Shown piece by piece: positions 46,121-55,597 of a stretch of 64,000 nucleotides of DNA (positions within the stretch are counted from its first letter, which is position 1; every line of letters begins with the position of its first letter). The DNA is from Ilyomonas sp965277535 (GTDB taxonomy: Bacteria > Bacteroidota > Bacteroidia > Chitinophagales > Chitinophagaceae): contig OZ255825.1 of NCBI GenBank assembly GCA_965277535.1, forward strand, positions 310,001 through 374,000, in the 5' to 3' direction. Under the pieces are notes generated by a model. It made no database searches. It saw only the letters and a program-made list of their open reading frames with translations, and was not told where the DNA came from. A program made the translations under genes and the position numbers.

Positions 46121-48268
46121 CTATTCAACGTCTTTTACGCAGCGAAAGCCAATGGTAGCGGCTCTGTCCATGCCCGGCGACATCAGCAAATATTTTTCAT
46201 GCTTGTTCACTTCCTGTGCCTGCGGAAAATACCAGCCAGAAGTTTGCGCGTGATAATAACTGCCGCCCTTTACTACTGCCGATCGGGTATGCTCATCATC
46301 ATATTCATCTGTCCATTGCCACACATTGCCTACCATGTTTTTTACACCAAACGGGCTTGCATCCTTTGAATACGCTGTTACGGCTGTTGGTTCGCGCATG
46401 TTACGGGTTGTATCGGCTGGCGGAATGAGAGAGCTATCGTATTGGTTTCCCCAGGGATACAATCTGCCGTCATTGCCTTGCGCAGCGTATTGCCATTCCC
46501 ACTCGTGCGGAAGCCGTTTGCCAGCCCAGGCTGCATACACCCGCGCATCGTCAAGTGATACCCAGGTAACCGGCTTATCATCCCAACCCTTTGGATAGTT
46601 GCCCTCTTTCCAGTATTTCAAAAAGTTGTAATCGTCTTTTGGATGATAATGAGTAGCGTCTAAAAATTGCTTGTATTGTTGATTGGTAACCGGGCATTCA
46701 TCCATGTAAAAAGAAGGCAGGTTCATAGTATGTGTATGCGAGCGTTGCGGATGCGATTCCAAGGGATATTGTACACCAACAGCATCGGGCAAGTCGTTGC
46801 CTTCTATCATTACGCCATCCGTTTTAAACAGGTAATTCTTGGCTGCCGGAATTAGTATCATGCCATCTGGTTTTGCTGTTGCAGGTTTTGTTTTTGAGAT
46901 GGCTATAATCTTTTGTGACAAAGGCTTCCAGCTTGTTGAATAAAAGTGCAACGGGTGTATTGCAAAGGTTTTCATTTGTTGTAAAAATGATGCAAAAACA
47001 ACATCGTTTTTCGCTTCTTTAGTTACCAGCAAAGCGCTAAATCCATTGCCTTCTATATTGAAAGAAAGCGTTGCTTTACCATTCTTAGAATCGGGTTGGA
47101 TTTCAACACCATTCCATACATTATAGTAGTGATAAGATGGTTTGCTATCAAGCGTAATTTGTGCACCTTTTTTATCGGTACTATCTCTGTTGACAAATGT
47201 ATAAATCGTTTTGGTTTTATCGGAAAAACGCGGGGCAAACACACCGCTTTGCAACACCGGAATGTGTGGTTCCCATTCCGTATCACTCCATATATCAGGA
47301 AAGCTTCGATAAATAAATGCAATGTGTCTTATCGCTTCTGCGTACCTGTCGGGAATTTGATTCCAAATACCCCAAACATTTTCCCAGCTATTATAGCCGA
47401 TGCCATTGAAAAATGCATATTGCAAATCATCAGTTTTATCAATTGCCCAACGGTCGGTAAGAGACACCTGATGGCGCGGCTCTATCCATTTATAAAGGCT
47501 CACAGCAGGCACATAACCAAAATGGGGCGAATCCCAGTTTTTCCAGTAATAACCCCAACTCATTGTGTTCCATTCCAGCATTTTTAAATTGGATAAATTC
47601 ACTTCAGGCTGCAACGCGATGTGATAATTCAGGCTGTCGCAAGCGTCTTCAAAATCTTCTGTTATGCCATTCATAGTATCGCCATTCATGCCATCGGCAC
47701 CCAGTTCTTTCATCTCTTTTATCAAAGCCATTGCCATTGCTTCGTTTATTGGTTGTGTGCCTCTGTCCCAAATCATAATCGGAAAGAAAACCTTCACACC
47801 GCGGCGACGAAAATCCTGTATCATTTGCCGGATGCCTTCTTTACCACCCGGCATGGCAGCCACCAAATCAAACTGGTTGCGATTGTCGGCACCGATGTTA
47901 GGATACGTTGGCCAAATAAGCACCGCATCAATACCGCCATATCGTTTCATTAAATCGTTCAAATACTTGTCCACTGTGTATTTGCGGGCAATGGGATCAT
48001 AAAAATAACGGTCGTGCGCCATCATCTGCACATAGATGAATGTATGCTTTGTCCAACTCAGTTCGGGACGTTTGTAGTTGTCATCTTTGTAGTGCACCTT
48101 TTGTTTTTGCTCAATTTTCCATTGCGTAATGGAGTCCAACCATTCATTTCGTTGCAAAGTATTTAGGGGTGGCGCAATCAGTTCACTTGCTGCTCCCTGC
48201 AGCCTGATGTTTTGTGCATGAAGGATAGCCATCAGTAAGACGAAAAAAATTGTGATGAGAGCTTTCAT
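46121..48268 (-). CDS. Exported TIM-barrel-like protein fused to an FGE/SUMF1 domain
   Basis: 715 residues with a signal peptide (ILHAQ). The N-terminal 460 residues look like a glycoside-hydrolase-type TIM barrel (GGIDAVLIWPTYPNIG, ELGADGMNGDTMNG, WGYYWKNWDSPHFG, RAIHIAFIYRSFPDIWSDTEWEPH region) of unassigned family. The C-terminal part from about residue 475 is a formylglycine-generating-enzyme/sulfatase-modifying domain: GMILIPAAKN, YMDECPVTNQQYKQFLD, KRLPHEWEWQYAAQG, NMVGNVWQWTDEY, VVKGGSYYHA and IGFRCVKD. The FGE fold here is probably a binding or accessory module rather than a true FGE, as the fusion is with a hydrolase. It lies downstream of PhyH- and FAD-protein genes. Confidence 0.8.
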   Translation of the reverse strand: MKALITIFFVLLMAILHAQNIRLQGAASELIAPPLNTLQRNEWLDSITQWKIEQKQKVHYKDDNYKRPELSWTKHTFIYVQMMAHDRYFYDPIARKYTVDKYLNDLMKRYGGIDAVLIWPTYPNIGADNRNQFDLVAAMPGGKEGIRQMIQDFRRRGVKVFFPIMIWDRGTQPINEAMAMALIKEMKELGADGMNGDTMNGITEDFEDACDSLNYHIALQPEVNLSNLKMLEWNTMSWGYYWKNWDSPHFGYVPAVSLYKWIEPRHQVSLTDRWAIDKTDDLQYAFFNGIGYNSWENVWGIWNQIPDRYAEAIRHIAFIYRSFPDIWSDTEWEPHIPVLQSGVFAPRFSDKTKTIYTFVNRDSTDKKGAQITLDSKPSYHYYNVWNGVEIQPDSKNGKATLSFNIEGNGFSALLVTKEAKNDVVFASFLQQMKTFAIHPLHFYSTSWKPLSQKIIAISKTKPATAKPDGMILIPAAKNYLFKTDGVMIEGNDLPDAVGVQYPLESHPQRSHTHTMNLPSFYMDECPVTNQQYKQFLDATHYHPKDDYNFLKYWKEGNYPKGWDDKPVTWVSLDDARVYAAWAGKRLPHEWEWQYAAQGNDGRLYPWGNQYDSSLIPPADTTRNMREPTAVTAYSKDASPFGVKNMVGNVWQWTDEYDDEHTRSAVVKGGSYYHAQTSGWYFPQAQEVNKHEKYLLMSPGMDRAATIGFRCVKDVE

Positions 48269-48299
48269 TTATAGAAGAAATTTGAATAAGCTAAGTAAT

Positions 48300-48653
48300 T
48301 TATTTTTTCAGTTCCAGCAAGCATAAAAACATTTCAGCAGTCTGCCATGTATGCGATGATGAAGTCTTGGCTGAAGCATACCTATCTTTAATTTTATTCA
48401 TTCCTTTATAATTAGTCTGACTGGCTTCTGTTTCCCATGTGAACGGATAATCTTCCTCTGAAAAGAGACAACGTTTGGTATGATGGAAATGCGCAACTGT
48501 CCAATCAATGTAAGGATAAAAATTGCTATCCTTTCTTTGAAAATATGGGTCTTTTGCTCTGTTCTTGTATGTGTCTTTACCTGTCTGATTGCCGGTGATA
48601 ATTTTGCTTTGATTGCTCGGCTTCTTTCCACCATTTGATTTGCGAAAAAGCAT
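48300..48653 (-). pseudogene. Probable C-terminal remnant of a glycoside-hydrolase-like gene
   Basis: 117 codons without signal or start-side support, ending in YPFTWETEASQTNYKGM, RYASAKTSSSHTWQTAEM and FLCLLELKK. This resembles the C-terminal end of six-hairpin/MGH1-like glycosidases, which close with SSHTW-type and leucine-rich helix sequences. The first 35 residues (MLFRKSNGGKKPSNQSK) do not look like such a protein. I infer that the rest of the gene was deleted. It is 31 bp upstream of the FGE-fusion gene, on the same strand. It could instead be a short real gene. Confidence 0.45.
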
Positions 48654-48753
48654 TTATGCAAATGCATATCCAAACTGCGATGCTAAGAATCAATCGGGAA
48701 AACAGCTTCATGCTTTGAAATTGAAACGTTTGTTTTTACAACAATTTCAAGTG

Positions 48754-49626
48754 TTATTTTACAGATTGCCGGCTGTTGTTCACGCCTTCTTCCCAGCCTG
48801 TTTCTTTTAAAGCCGGATCGGCCTCTTTCTTCAAAAAATCAGCTTCAGAGAGGGAAGCTGCATCCCAGTTCAATATGGCTTCGTCCGGCACCACATCAAC
48901 GGGAATATGCCACGACGCTGAAGTTTCGTTGTAAGCTAAATTCGATTGCAGGCTATAACATGAAATCAAAGACCAGCGCGGGTTTGCAGATAAGTTGGCT
49001 TCTGAGCGATGGAGAAGATTCGGATGAAAAAACAAAGCATCGCCCCCTTCTAATTCTGTATATACCAATGGCATTGTTTGCAAAGCATTGTTCACCATTG
49101 TCATATCAGCGCCCACTTGCTCACCTGCAAAACCATGATTCACTCTACCCATTTTCTGAGAGCCTTCGATTACTTGCAAACAACCGTTTTCTTTGTTGGC
49201 TCCAGTTAACGCAATCATTACACTAATCAGTTCGTCGGGAAACATAAATTGGTTTTTATACCAATAACCATAATCCTGATGCCATTCCCAGGCACCGCCC
49301 ACACGCGGCTCTTTCTGCATTAGCTTGGAATGAAAATGGCAAACAGGGGCTTTATTACCCAGTAATTGCTGAACGGCGCTTATCATTTTTTCGCTGCGCG
49401 TTAAGTAACCAAACACATCATTGCCCGGTGTAAACCAAAGAGACAGTCTTGTTTTTTTACCTGATTGATCATTCAAATCAAGCGCATTCTTTTTCATTGC
49501 ATCATCCTGCAAAGCAGTTTGGTAGAGCTTGTTGATTTGTTCTTTTGAACAAAAATTTTTTACAACAACATATCCTTGTTCGTAGTAAGATTTGATTTGC
49601 TCCGGAGATAAAATGGAAGAAAGCAT
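48754..49626 (-). CDS. Phytanoyl-CoA dioxygenase-family (PhyH) oxygenase
   Basis: 290 residues, no signal. Fe(II)/2-oxoglutarate site: H116-x-D118 in WEWHQDYGYW and the distal H206 in FFHPNLLHRSEAN, with R217 for 2-oxoglutarate. The double-stranded beta-helix strands DELISVMIALTGANKENGCLQVI and GDALFFHPNLLHRSE are family-typical. It hydroxylates an unknown small molecule, sugar or lipid. It sits between an FAD oxidoreductase and the remnant/FGE fusion, all on the minus strand. Confidence 0.9.
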   Translation of the reverse strand: MLSSILSPEQIKSYYEQGYVVVKNFCSKEQINKLYQTALQDDAMKKNALDLNDQSGKKTRLSLWFTPGNDVFGYLTRSEKMISAVQQLLGNKAPVCHFHSKLMQKEPRVGGAWEWHQDYGYWYKNQFMFPDELISVMIALTGANKENGCLQVIEGSQKMGRVNHGFAGEQVGADMTMVNNALQTMPLVYTELEGGDALFFHPNLLHRSEANLSANPRWSLISCYSLQSNLAYNETSASWHIPVDVVPDEAILNWDAASLSEADFLKKEADPALKETGWEEGVNNSRQSVK

Positions 49627-49729
49627 ATCGTTATTTTTATAGTTGCGAAGGTGATATTATTTGTTCATTTCTCAATTGTCGTTCTAACAAAGTGCAATTG
49701 AATTGTATACGCAAAACAAAAAGTTTCAG

Positions 49730-51703
49730 TTATCGTTCAGGAACCATTAAAACCGCATCAGCAGCCAGTTTGCCACTTGCTTTGTTTGCAGAAATGATAA
49801 TAGAAATTTGGTTTCTTTTTATAAATGTTTCTTCGCCAACATATATCCATTCACCACTGGTTTGTCCTTCAATATTTTTTGGTGAAGACACAAAATAGCT
49901 TTTGGTTTTGCCCATATTTTGAACTACTACAGTTATTTTATCCGCAGCATTATCAATGAGAGGCAAATAAATGTACAACTTATACTTTCCTGTGGTTACA
50001 ACTTTGGGCGTATAAGTTACTGATTGCTTACTGTTGTTGGTTGTGAGAAGATACGAAGCACCATAGCCGCCGCTCGTTTTTCGTTGCCACGCTCCTCCAA
50101 TTTTTACATGTAAACTGTCATCATCGTCAACTAAAATTTCCGGCGTGCTGCCATCGGCAAGCGGATTGTTCCGTAATGATGCTTGTAACTTATTTACATC
50201 AACTTTTTGAACGCTTTTGTTTTCATCTATCGCCATGCAAGCCGCAACAGCACACGATTGTGCCAGCACCATAAACACCGGCTCCATTCGGATGGAGCCA
50301 TACGCAATATGGCTGGCGCTTAAGCACACCGGCACCAATACATTTTTACATTCAGCCTCTTTGGGAATGAGTGCGCGATACGAAACAGGATACGGACCAA
50401 AACCTCCTTTTTGCACATCTCCTTCGTTTTTTACCATACCGTTTACAACGAGGCGTTCGCAATTGTGCGAGTCCATTGTATAAGCTGCCAAACCCACGCT
50501 ATCACTTACTTTCAGCCTGCCTTCACAGTTCGCTTGCGTCATCACATAATCGCCAATCATGCGCCTGCTTTCGCGAATATAAAGCTGCGGACTAAAGTTA
50601 TTATCATCTGTCCATTCATCTTTTGGATAGCCCCATTGCTCTATTTCACCACGCATTAATTTAGGAACACGTACGTCATTGCCAACAAACCAAAGCAAGC
50701 CTTTGGTATATGCTTCATGTTGTTGAATGATGCTTTTTCTTTCGTCATAATTTGCATCTGGGTAATTGTAATTTTCACCAATCATATCGGTTGAAAAACC
50801 ACCATTGTTATTGATGTCGGTTTTGTTGTTTGGCATCATTCCAAAGAAAAAATAATCACTCAGTTTTTGTTTGTTGGGTTGTGCTTTTATCAGACGCAAC
50901 AAGAGCTCGTAATGCGAAGAATCGTAGCCTTGGGGTTTTGTTATCGGTACTTTGTTCTGTGGATTGTTGGTTAAACAAATTCGATAATTATATGCCTGAA
51001 TTTGCTTGTTTCCCGTACCATTGGGCAGCAATTGATTTGCACTAATTCCCCACAGTAAACCACTGGTTGAATCACCCTCTGTTTTATACGGACTGACACC
51101 ATCGGGAAACTGGTGTTTGTCTAACAACTGCACACCATTCCATGTTTCGTTGTAAGTGCTGTTGTCTTCTCTTCCGGTTGTGTACGATATGCCTGCGCGT
51201 GCCATCAAATCCCCTTCATAACTGCAATCAATAAACATTTTTGCAGTGATGGTTTTGTTGGTTGATGAAGAAGGAAGGGCGCTGCTTTCTACCACAATGC
51301 TTTTTATCCAGCCGTTTTGTTTTGCCACTTTTATAATGCGATGTTCATACAACACCTGCACCCTGGCTTCTTTAATATAATCATTAAAAATAGCTTCTGC
51401 CACATGCGGCTCAAATATCCATTGTTCAAACTTTTCATAATGTTTGCCCATGCGCCGGTAAAAGTCTCTCGACAAGCCGGTAATGGCATATTTATTACCA
51501 ATATCGGTATAGCCCAAACCGCCGGAAGTGGAGCCTCCCAAGTGTTTGCCTGGTTCTATCAGGATTACCTTTTTACCCATCTTTGCAGTTGTATAAGCAG
51601 CTATCACACCGGCAGAAGTGCCACCATACACACAAACATCATATTGCGCAAAAGCATGAATGGCTATAAAAAATAAGGCAAAAACAAATGTCCCTTTCAT
51701 CAT
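49730..51703 (-). CDS. Exported FAD-dependent oxidoreductase with C-terminal binding domain
   Basis: 657 residues from the ATG at 51701-51703 (MMKGTF...), giving a signal peptide ending HAFAQ. The FAD loop is GGTSAG at 27-32, with IEPGKHLGGSTSGG typical of the FAD-dependent family annotated near xanthan lyases in Bacteroidota. After about residue 540 comes a beta-sandwich domain (SYLLTTNNSKQSVTYTPKV, GKYKLYIYLPLI, WIYVGEETF) of the golvesin/carbohydrate-binding type. The family acts on carbohydrates or their derivatives; the substrate here is unknown. It is divergent from a Gfo/Idh/MocA gene. Confidence 0.85.
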   Translation of the reverse strand: MMKGTFVFALFFIAIHAFAQYDVCVYGGTSAGVIAAYTTAKMGKKVILIEPGKHLGGSTSGGLGYTDIGNKYAITGLSRDFYRRMGKHYEKFEQWIFEPHVAEAIFNDYIKEARVQVLYEHRIIKVAKQNGWIKSIVVESSALPSSSTNKTITAKMFIDCSYEGDLMARAGISYTTGREDNSTYNETWNGVQLLDKHQFPDGVSPYKTEGDSTSGLLWGISANQLLPNGTGNKQIQAYNYRICLTNNPQNKVPITKPQGYDSSHYELLLRLIKAQPNKQKLSDYFFFGMMPNNKTDINNNGGFSTDMIGENYNYPDANYDERKSIIQQHEAYTKGLLWFVGNDVRVPKLMRGEIEQWGYPKDEWTDDNNFSPQLYIRESRRMIGDYVMTQANCEGRLKVSDSVGLAAYTMDSHNCERLVVNGMVKNEGDVQKGGFGPYPVSYRALIPKEAECKNVLVPVCLSASHIAYGSIRMEPVFMVLAQSCAVAACMAIDENKSVQKVDVNKLQASLRNNPLADGSTPEILVDDDDSLHVKIGGAWQRKTSGGYGASYLLTTNNSKQSVTYTPKVVTTGKYKLYIYLPLIDNAADKITVVVQNMGKTKSYFVSSPKNIEGQTSGEWIYVGEETFIKRNQISIIISANKASGKLAADAVLMVPER

Positions 51704-51884
51704 AAAATGAAGATAAGAATTGATTGTTTTGAAAGACAAGAAACAAAAGAAAATTCATCGTTTATACAAACCTCATTGATGATTGAACTGTAACGATTAA
51801 CGATTCTCGTTTACAAATTAGCTTCATTGGTTTGCCATAAATATTCTATTTTAACACCCACATTTGAAATCAAAAACTTGTCGT

Positions 51885-53288
51885 ATGTCAAACCAACACA
51901 ATGCCTCTTCGCGAAGAAAATTTTTACAACAGATCGGCGCCACTTCTTTATTGGCGGCCGTATCGCCGCTAAGTAGTATGGCGGCTAAAGAAAAAGCCGA
52001 GCAACGAACTTTATTTTATGAAAAAAGAATTTCACCCAACGATAAAATCAAGTTGGCAGTCATTGGTTTTGGCATACAAGGTCATTCGGATTTAGATACA
52101 GCCTTGAAAGTACCGGGCGTAGAACTGGCGGGCATTTGTGACTTGTACACAGGTCGCCTTCAGAATGCAAAAGAGATGTATGGTAACGATTTATTTACTA
52201 CGCGCAACTACCAGGAAATATTAGATAAGAAAGACGTAGATGCAGTGATCATTGCTACTGCCGATTGCTGGCACGCACGTATTACCAAAGAGGCGTTGCA
52301 AAAAGGGAAAGCTGTCTATTGCGAGAAACCGATGGTGTATAAAATAAGTGAAGGACAAGACGTAGTAAATACGCAAAAACAAACCGGCAAAGTGTTGCAG
52401 GTAGGCAGTCAACGCGTGAGCAGCATTGCATTTGCAAAAGCAAAAGAATTGCTTGCGGCAGGTGAGATTGGAAAACTAAATATGGTGAATGCTGTGTACG
52501 ACAGGCAAAGCGCCATTGGTGCGTGGGAATACACCATTCCGCCGGATGCTTCGCCGGAAACTACCGATTGGAACAAGTACATAGAAGGTTTGAACAAGAT
52601 GCCATTTGATGCTAAAAAGTTTTTCTGGTGGCGTGCTTTCCGTGAAGTAGGAACCGGCGTTGCCGGCGATTTGTTTATTCATTTGTTGAGTGGAACGCAT
52701 TTTATCACCAATTCAAAAGGTCCGCAAAACATATACAGCAGCGGGCAATTGTGCTATTGGAAAGATGGCAGAAACATGCCTGATGTAATGACCGGCATTA
52801 TGCAATATGGCGATACACCAGAGCATCCACCGTTTCAATTGACCTTGCAGGTGAACTTTATCAGCGGAACGGGCGGTGAAGAAAGCACGCGGTTTATCGG
52901 CTCGGAAGGTGTGATGGTAGTAACCGATAATAACCTTACGGTGCATCATAGCCTGTTGCCCGAAGCGCCTGGCTTTGGTGGTTATGATTCGGTATTTACT
53001 TTCCCTAAACAAATGCAGCAGGACATGCAAAAAGCTTACGATGCCAAGTGGACAACGGCGCAAAAAACCCGACCACAAAAAGCCGATGTTAACTTTAAAG
53101 CACCCGAAGGCTATAGCGACCATTTAGATCATTTTACTAACTTCTTTGATTCAATAAGAACAAACAAGCCGGTGGTGGAAGATGCAGTGTTTGGGTTCCG
53201 CGCGGCGGCTCCTGCCCTATCGTGCAACGAAAGTTATTTTACGAAGAAAATTATCAATTGGGATCCCGTGAATATGAAGCTGGTGTAG
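51885..53288 (+). CDS. Gfo/Idh/MocA-family oxidoreductase with Tat signal
   Basis: 467 residues from the ATG at 51885 (the upstream TTG is rejected). Tat motif SRRKFLQQIG with RR at 10-11, so it is exported folded with NAD(P) bound. The NAD loop is GFGIQG at 61-66, the catalytic Lys in CEKPM at 146-150, and VGSQRVSS and SDHLDHFTNFFDSIR follow. This branch with Tat leaders is common in Bacteroidota and acts on sugar derivatives, some by redox-neutral glycoside cleavage. It stands beside exported sugar-active enzymes. A strong terminator follows. Confidence 0.92.
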   Translation: MSNQHNASSRRKFLQQIGATSLLAAVSPLSSMAAKEKAEQRTLFYEKRISPNDKIKLAVIGFGIQGHSDLDTALKVPGVELAGICDLYTGRLQNAKEMYGNDLFTTRNYQEILDKKDVDAVIIATADCWHARITKEALQKGKAVYCEKPMVYKISEGQDVVNTQKQTGKVLQVGSQRVSSIAFAKAKELLAAGEIGKLNMVNAVYDRQSAIGAWEYTIPPDASPETTDWNKYIEGLNKMPFDAKKFFWWRAFREVGTGVAGDLFIHLLSGTHFITNSKGPQNIYSSGQLCYWKDGRNMPDVMTGIMQYGDTPEHPPFQLTLQVNFISGTGGEESTRFIGSEGVMVVTDNNLTVHHSLLPEAPGFGGYDSVFTFPKQMQQDMQKAYDAKWTTAQKTRPQKADVNFKAPEGYSDHLDHFTNFFDSIRTNKPVVEDAVFGFRAAAPALSCNESYFTKKIINWDPVNMKLV

Positions 53289-53299
53289 TGTTGTCGTTT

Positions 53300-53345
53300 A
53301 AAAAAGCAGTCTTATTTTGTTGGTGCAACATAAGACTGCTTTTTT
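53300..53345 (+). terminator. Rho-independent terminator after the Gfo/Idh/MocA gene
   Basis: Perfect 15-bp inverted repeat: AAAAAAGCAGTCTTA at 53300-53314 and its complement at 53331-53345, loop 16 bases, ending in a T-run on the plus strand. It lies 12 bases after the stop codon. Confidence 0.9.
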
Positions 53346-53542
53346 GTTGAAGCAGATAAAGAAAATATGGCAGATAAACTGGCTTTGCGAAAGAGAAAAA
53401 TAAATATGCGAAATGCGCGAGAATGAGATAAAGGCCTGAAAACCAGTAGAAAGTTTTCTTTATTCGCAATTAATATAACAAAGAAATTTTCGTACACATT
53501 TGAGTTGGCTGGCATTTAAAATCGAGGTTGAAAAGCTTTGGT

Positions 53543-54022
53543 ATGGATAGAAAGTTAGAACTTCATCAAAAGGAAATACTTAAAAAATTTATAACGACTT
53601 TTTTACTACAACGAGGTAATAAACGAAAAGGTTCAAAAAACGAAATTGAATATATCGGCACAACTCTCGATAGAATTTTTCATAAGTATTTCAATTTTCA
53701 CATTACTATCAAACACGTCCTTGACGCTTTTGAAGAATTGCAGTATCCCATCTTCCTGAAAAAAAGTGAGTGGGACGCTGACAAAAAAGAACATATACCA
53801 TCAAATACAGGAACATACATTAGGTTGGACAATGTCTATAAAGACTATGACGCTTTTTATATTTACGTTGACATTGACCCTGTCATCGTTGGACAACTAC
53901 GTTTAGTGACATCTGGGCTTCCGCCACAAACAAACAAAGAACGACACGATGAAAAAGTAGAAATGACCAAGCGAATTCATTTATTCAAGCAGACGATTAT
54001 GGACAGATTAAACGCCAGCTAA
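53543..54022 (+). CDS. Hypothetical cytoplasmic protein
   Basis: 159 residues from the ATG at 53543 (an in-frame TTG five codons upstream is less likely). No signal or membrane segment. It is Lys- and Phe-rich, with helical start (ELHQKEILKKFITTFLLQRGNK) and a beta-rich middle (GTYIRLDNVYKDYDAFYIYVDIDPVIVGQLRLV). No family was recognised. It sits alone between a strong terminator and a secreted-protein gene on the other strand, and lacks obvious partners. Confidence 0.65.
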   Translation: MDRKLELHQKEILKKFITTFLLQRGNKRKGSKNEIEYIGTTLDRIFHKYFNFHITIKHVLDAFEELQYPIFLKKSEWDADKKEHIPSNTGTYIRLDNVYKDYDAFYIYVDIDPVIVGQLRLVTSGLPPQTNKERHDEKVEMTKRIHLFKQTIMDRLNAS

Positions 54023-54200
54023 CAGGAGTTTTGTGTCAGCGGGGCATAATTTATCTTCCGTTCGGTATTCGGCTGACTAACAAAAATGCCATCACAATAC
54101 AAAGCCAAAGTCGTTGGCTACTCCTTTCTATTCAATTACACCCTTACACGATTTCCAAAGCCACTGCAACGAGCACCCTCAAAATATCCACAAAAACAAA

Positions 54201-54222
54201 AAAGCCACGGGAACGTGGCTTT
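54201..54222. terminator. Short hairpin between convergent genes
   Basis: AAAGCCACG at 54201-54209 and CGTGGCTTT at 54214-54222 form a 9-bp perfect stem with a 4-base loop, preceded by A-rich sequence. It lies between the hypothetical gene (ending 54022) and the convergent secreted-protein gene (ending 54293). The 270 bases around it hold no supported gene. Confidence 0.65.
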
Positions 54223-54292
54223 CAGTCAAAGCAGAGGGTAGGATTGTTAGTCTGTCAATATTTGAATTATTGAATTTAATTTTGCCAATCAT

Positions 54293-54739
54293 TCAGAGAA
54301 ACATTTTTCCATAGTACTGCACTTTCCCTTTTGTGCTTATATCCAATACAATGCTCGGTTTGTTTGGTTTCGTGAGCGAAACATAAAATCCGAAATAACC
54401 AGTTTTGTCAATAAACATCATTGTTTCCTGCGGTGTATAGCTGCCAAACTTCTTTTTCATAGTTTCTAAAGACTTAGCAGGCAAATCGGTCAGCGACATC
54501 GGAATTGAAAAACCAATCAGTTCTTCCGTTTCAACATCATAAAATGCTTTAATTGCATTTCCATTTAAGTTGAACGATGTGGTGGTAAACGCACCGTTAT
54601 TACTTGTTGTACTGCTTTGCGCAGTTTTTGAAGCGGTAATCAATCCTTTTACCAGCTTTGTGTTCTTATCGGCTGCTTTGCCATAAGAAGTGAGCGCCAA
54701 TGCAATTAGCAAGGCTGCGGTGAAGATTAGCTTTTTCAT
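54293..54739 (-). CDS. Secreted protein of unknown function
   Basis: 148 residues with a signal peptide (LIALALTSYGKA). The mature part is Ser/Thr/Lys-rich at first and then a compact beta fold (GNAIKAFYDVETEELIGFSI, MMFIDKTGYFGFYVSLT, VLDISTKGKVQYYGKM). It recalls the PepSY-like small secreted proteins of this phylum, but I could not assign it. A single gene, divergent from the sigma-factor operon across a 224-bp gap. Confidence 0.65.
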   Translation of the reverse strand: MKKLIFTAALLIALALTSYGKAADKNTKLVKGLITASKTAQSSTTSNNGAFTTTSFNLNGNAIKAFYDVETEELIGFSIPMSLTDLPAKSLETMKKKFGSYTPQETMMFIDKTGYFGFYVSLTKPNKPSIVLDISTKGKVQYYGKMFL

Positions 54740-54937
54740 GTTTGTAAAGGGTTTAATTTGTTTGAAAAAATTTCAGTAACACATTTTATACATAATGAAT
54801 CGGAATGGAAAGAGGAAAGGAAACAGGCAACTAATATTTTTTCTTTCTCAATCAACTTCCTTAAGCAGTAAAAACACTAAAGTAAAAGATAAGCAAAAGT
54901 TACGCTTGCAATCTTTTTAGATATTACATAAAGTAAT

Positions 54938-54945
54938 TAGATTTG
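54938..54945 (+). promoter_or_regulatory. -7 promoter element of the sigma-factor operon
   Basis: TAGATTTG matches the Bacteroidota consensus TAnnTTTG exactly. Transcription would start near 54952, leaving a leader of about 12 bases and supporting the TTG start at 54964. No clear TTTG -33 element stands at the usual distance, which is compatible with use by an alternative sigma factor or with weak expression. Confidence 0.4.
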
Positions 54946-54963
54946 TTGCGTTAAAGCAGAACC

Positions 54964-55548
54964 TTGAAAACGTCCGATACCCAGATTATTAGTAAGCTAA
55001 CAGCGGGTTATCCCGAACGCACCAAACAGGAAAAAATACTGTATGATGAATATTTCTATTTTGTAAATGAAGGTTGTCGCAAATACAATCTCATGTATGA
55101 AGATAGTTTTAGCGCTTACAGTGATGCCTTTTTATCGGCGTTACTCAATATTATAAACGGACGTTTCGATGGGCGCTCGTCCATTAAAACGTATCTGTTT
55201 CAAATTTTTTCTAACAAATGTATTGACCTCATTCGAAAAAATACGACCAATAAACAGCAGGTGTTTAAAACAACGGAATTGCCAGATATGATGAACCAAT
55301 TGCCCGATGCAGCGAAAACGGCAGTTGAAAAGATGATGAATCAGGAACAAAGAAAAATGGTCAAAGAAATGATGGATACCATCGGTGCACGCTGCAAGGA
55401 GTTATTGCTCCTTTTTGAAGATGGCTACACCGATAAGGAAATTGCCGAACACCTGAATTACAACAATGCAGCCGTTGTAAAAACAACGCGGCTGCGCTGC
55501 CTGGACAAATTGAGAGAGAAAGTAAAACCGGCTTCTGTAAGCAGGTAA
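54964..55548 (+). CDS. ECF-like sigma-70 family factor
   Basis: 194 residues from a TTG at 54964. An in-frame stop lies 12 bases upstream and no ATG is available before residue 44, so TTG is the only sensible start. Region 2 spans about 25-92 (SDAFLSALLNIINGRFDGRSSIKTYLFQIFSNKCIDLIRKN) and region 4 about 125-188 (ELLLLFEDGYTDKEIAEHLNYNNAAVVKTTRLRCLDKLREK), with the helix-turn-helix at GYTDKEIAEHL. The spacing and lack of regions 1 and 3 fit an extracytoplasmic-function sigma. The anti-sigma-like gene follows after 49 bp. Downstream are two tiny genes and a CHAT protease. Confidence 0.85.
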   Translation: MKTSDTQIISKLTAGYPERTKQEKILYDEYFYFVNEGCRKYNLMYEDSFSAYSDAFLSALLNIINGRFDGRSSIKTYLFQIFSNKCIDLIRKNTTNKQQVFKTTELPDMMNQLPDAAKTAVEKMMNQEQRKMVKEMMDTIGARCKELLLLFEDGYTDKEIAEHLNYNNAAVVKTTRLRCLDKLREKVKPASVSR

Positions 55549-55597
55549 TAAAAGTACAAAGCAGGAACAAAGAGTCGTAATTTTTAAAACCGGAAGT

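Noticed and set aside
48613..48810. 65-codon plus-strand frame over the glycosidase remnant and PhyH start
   Set aside because: It lies antisense to the remnant and the 3' end of PhyH and has no family features.
54031..54273. 80-codon plus-strand frame after the hypothetical gene
   Set aside because: It spans a terminator-like hairpin and has no domain features; the region is better treated as non-coding.
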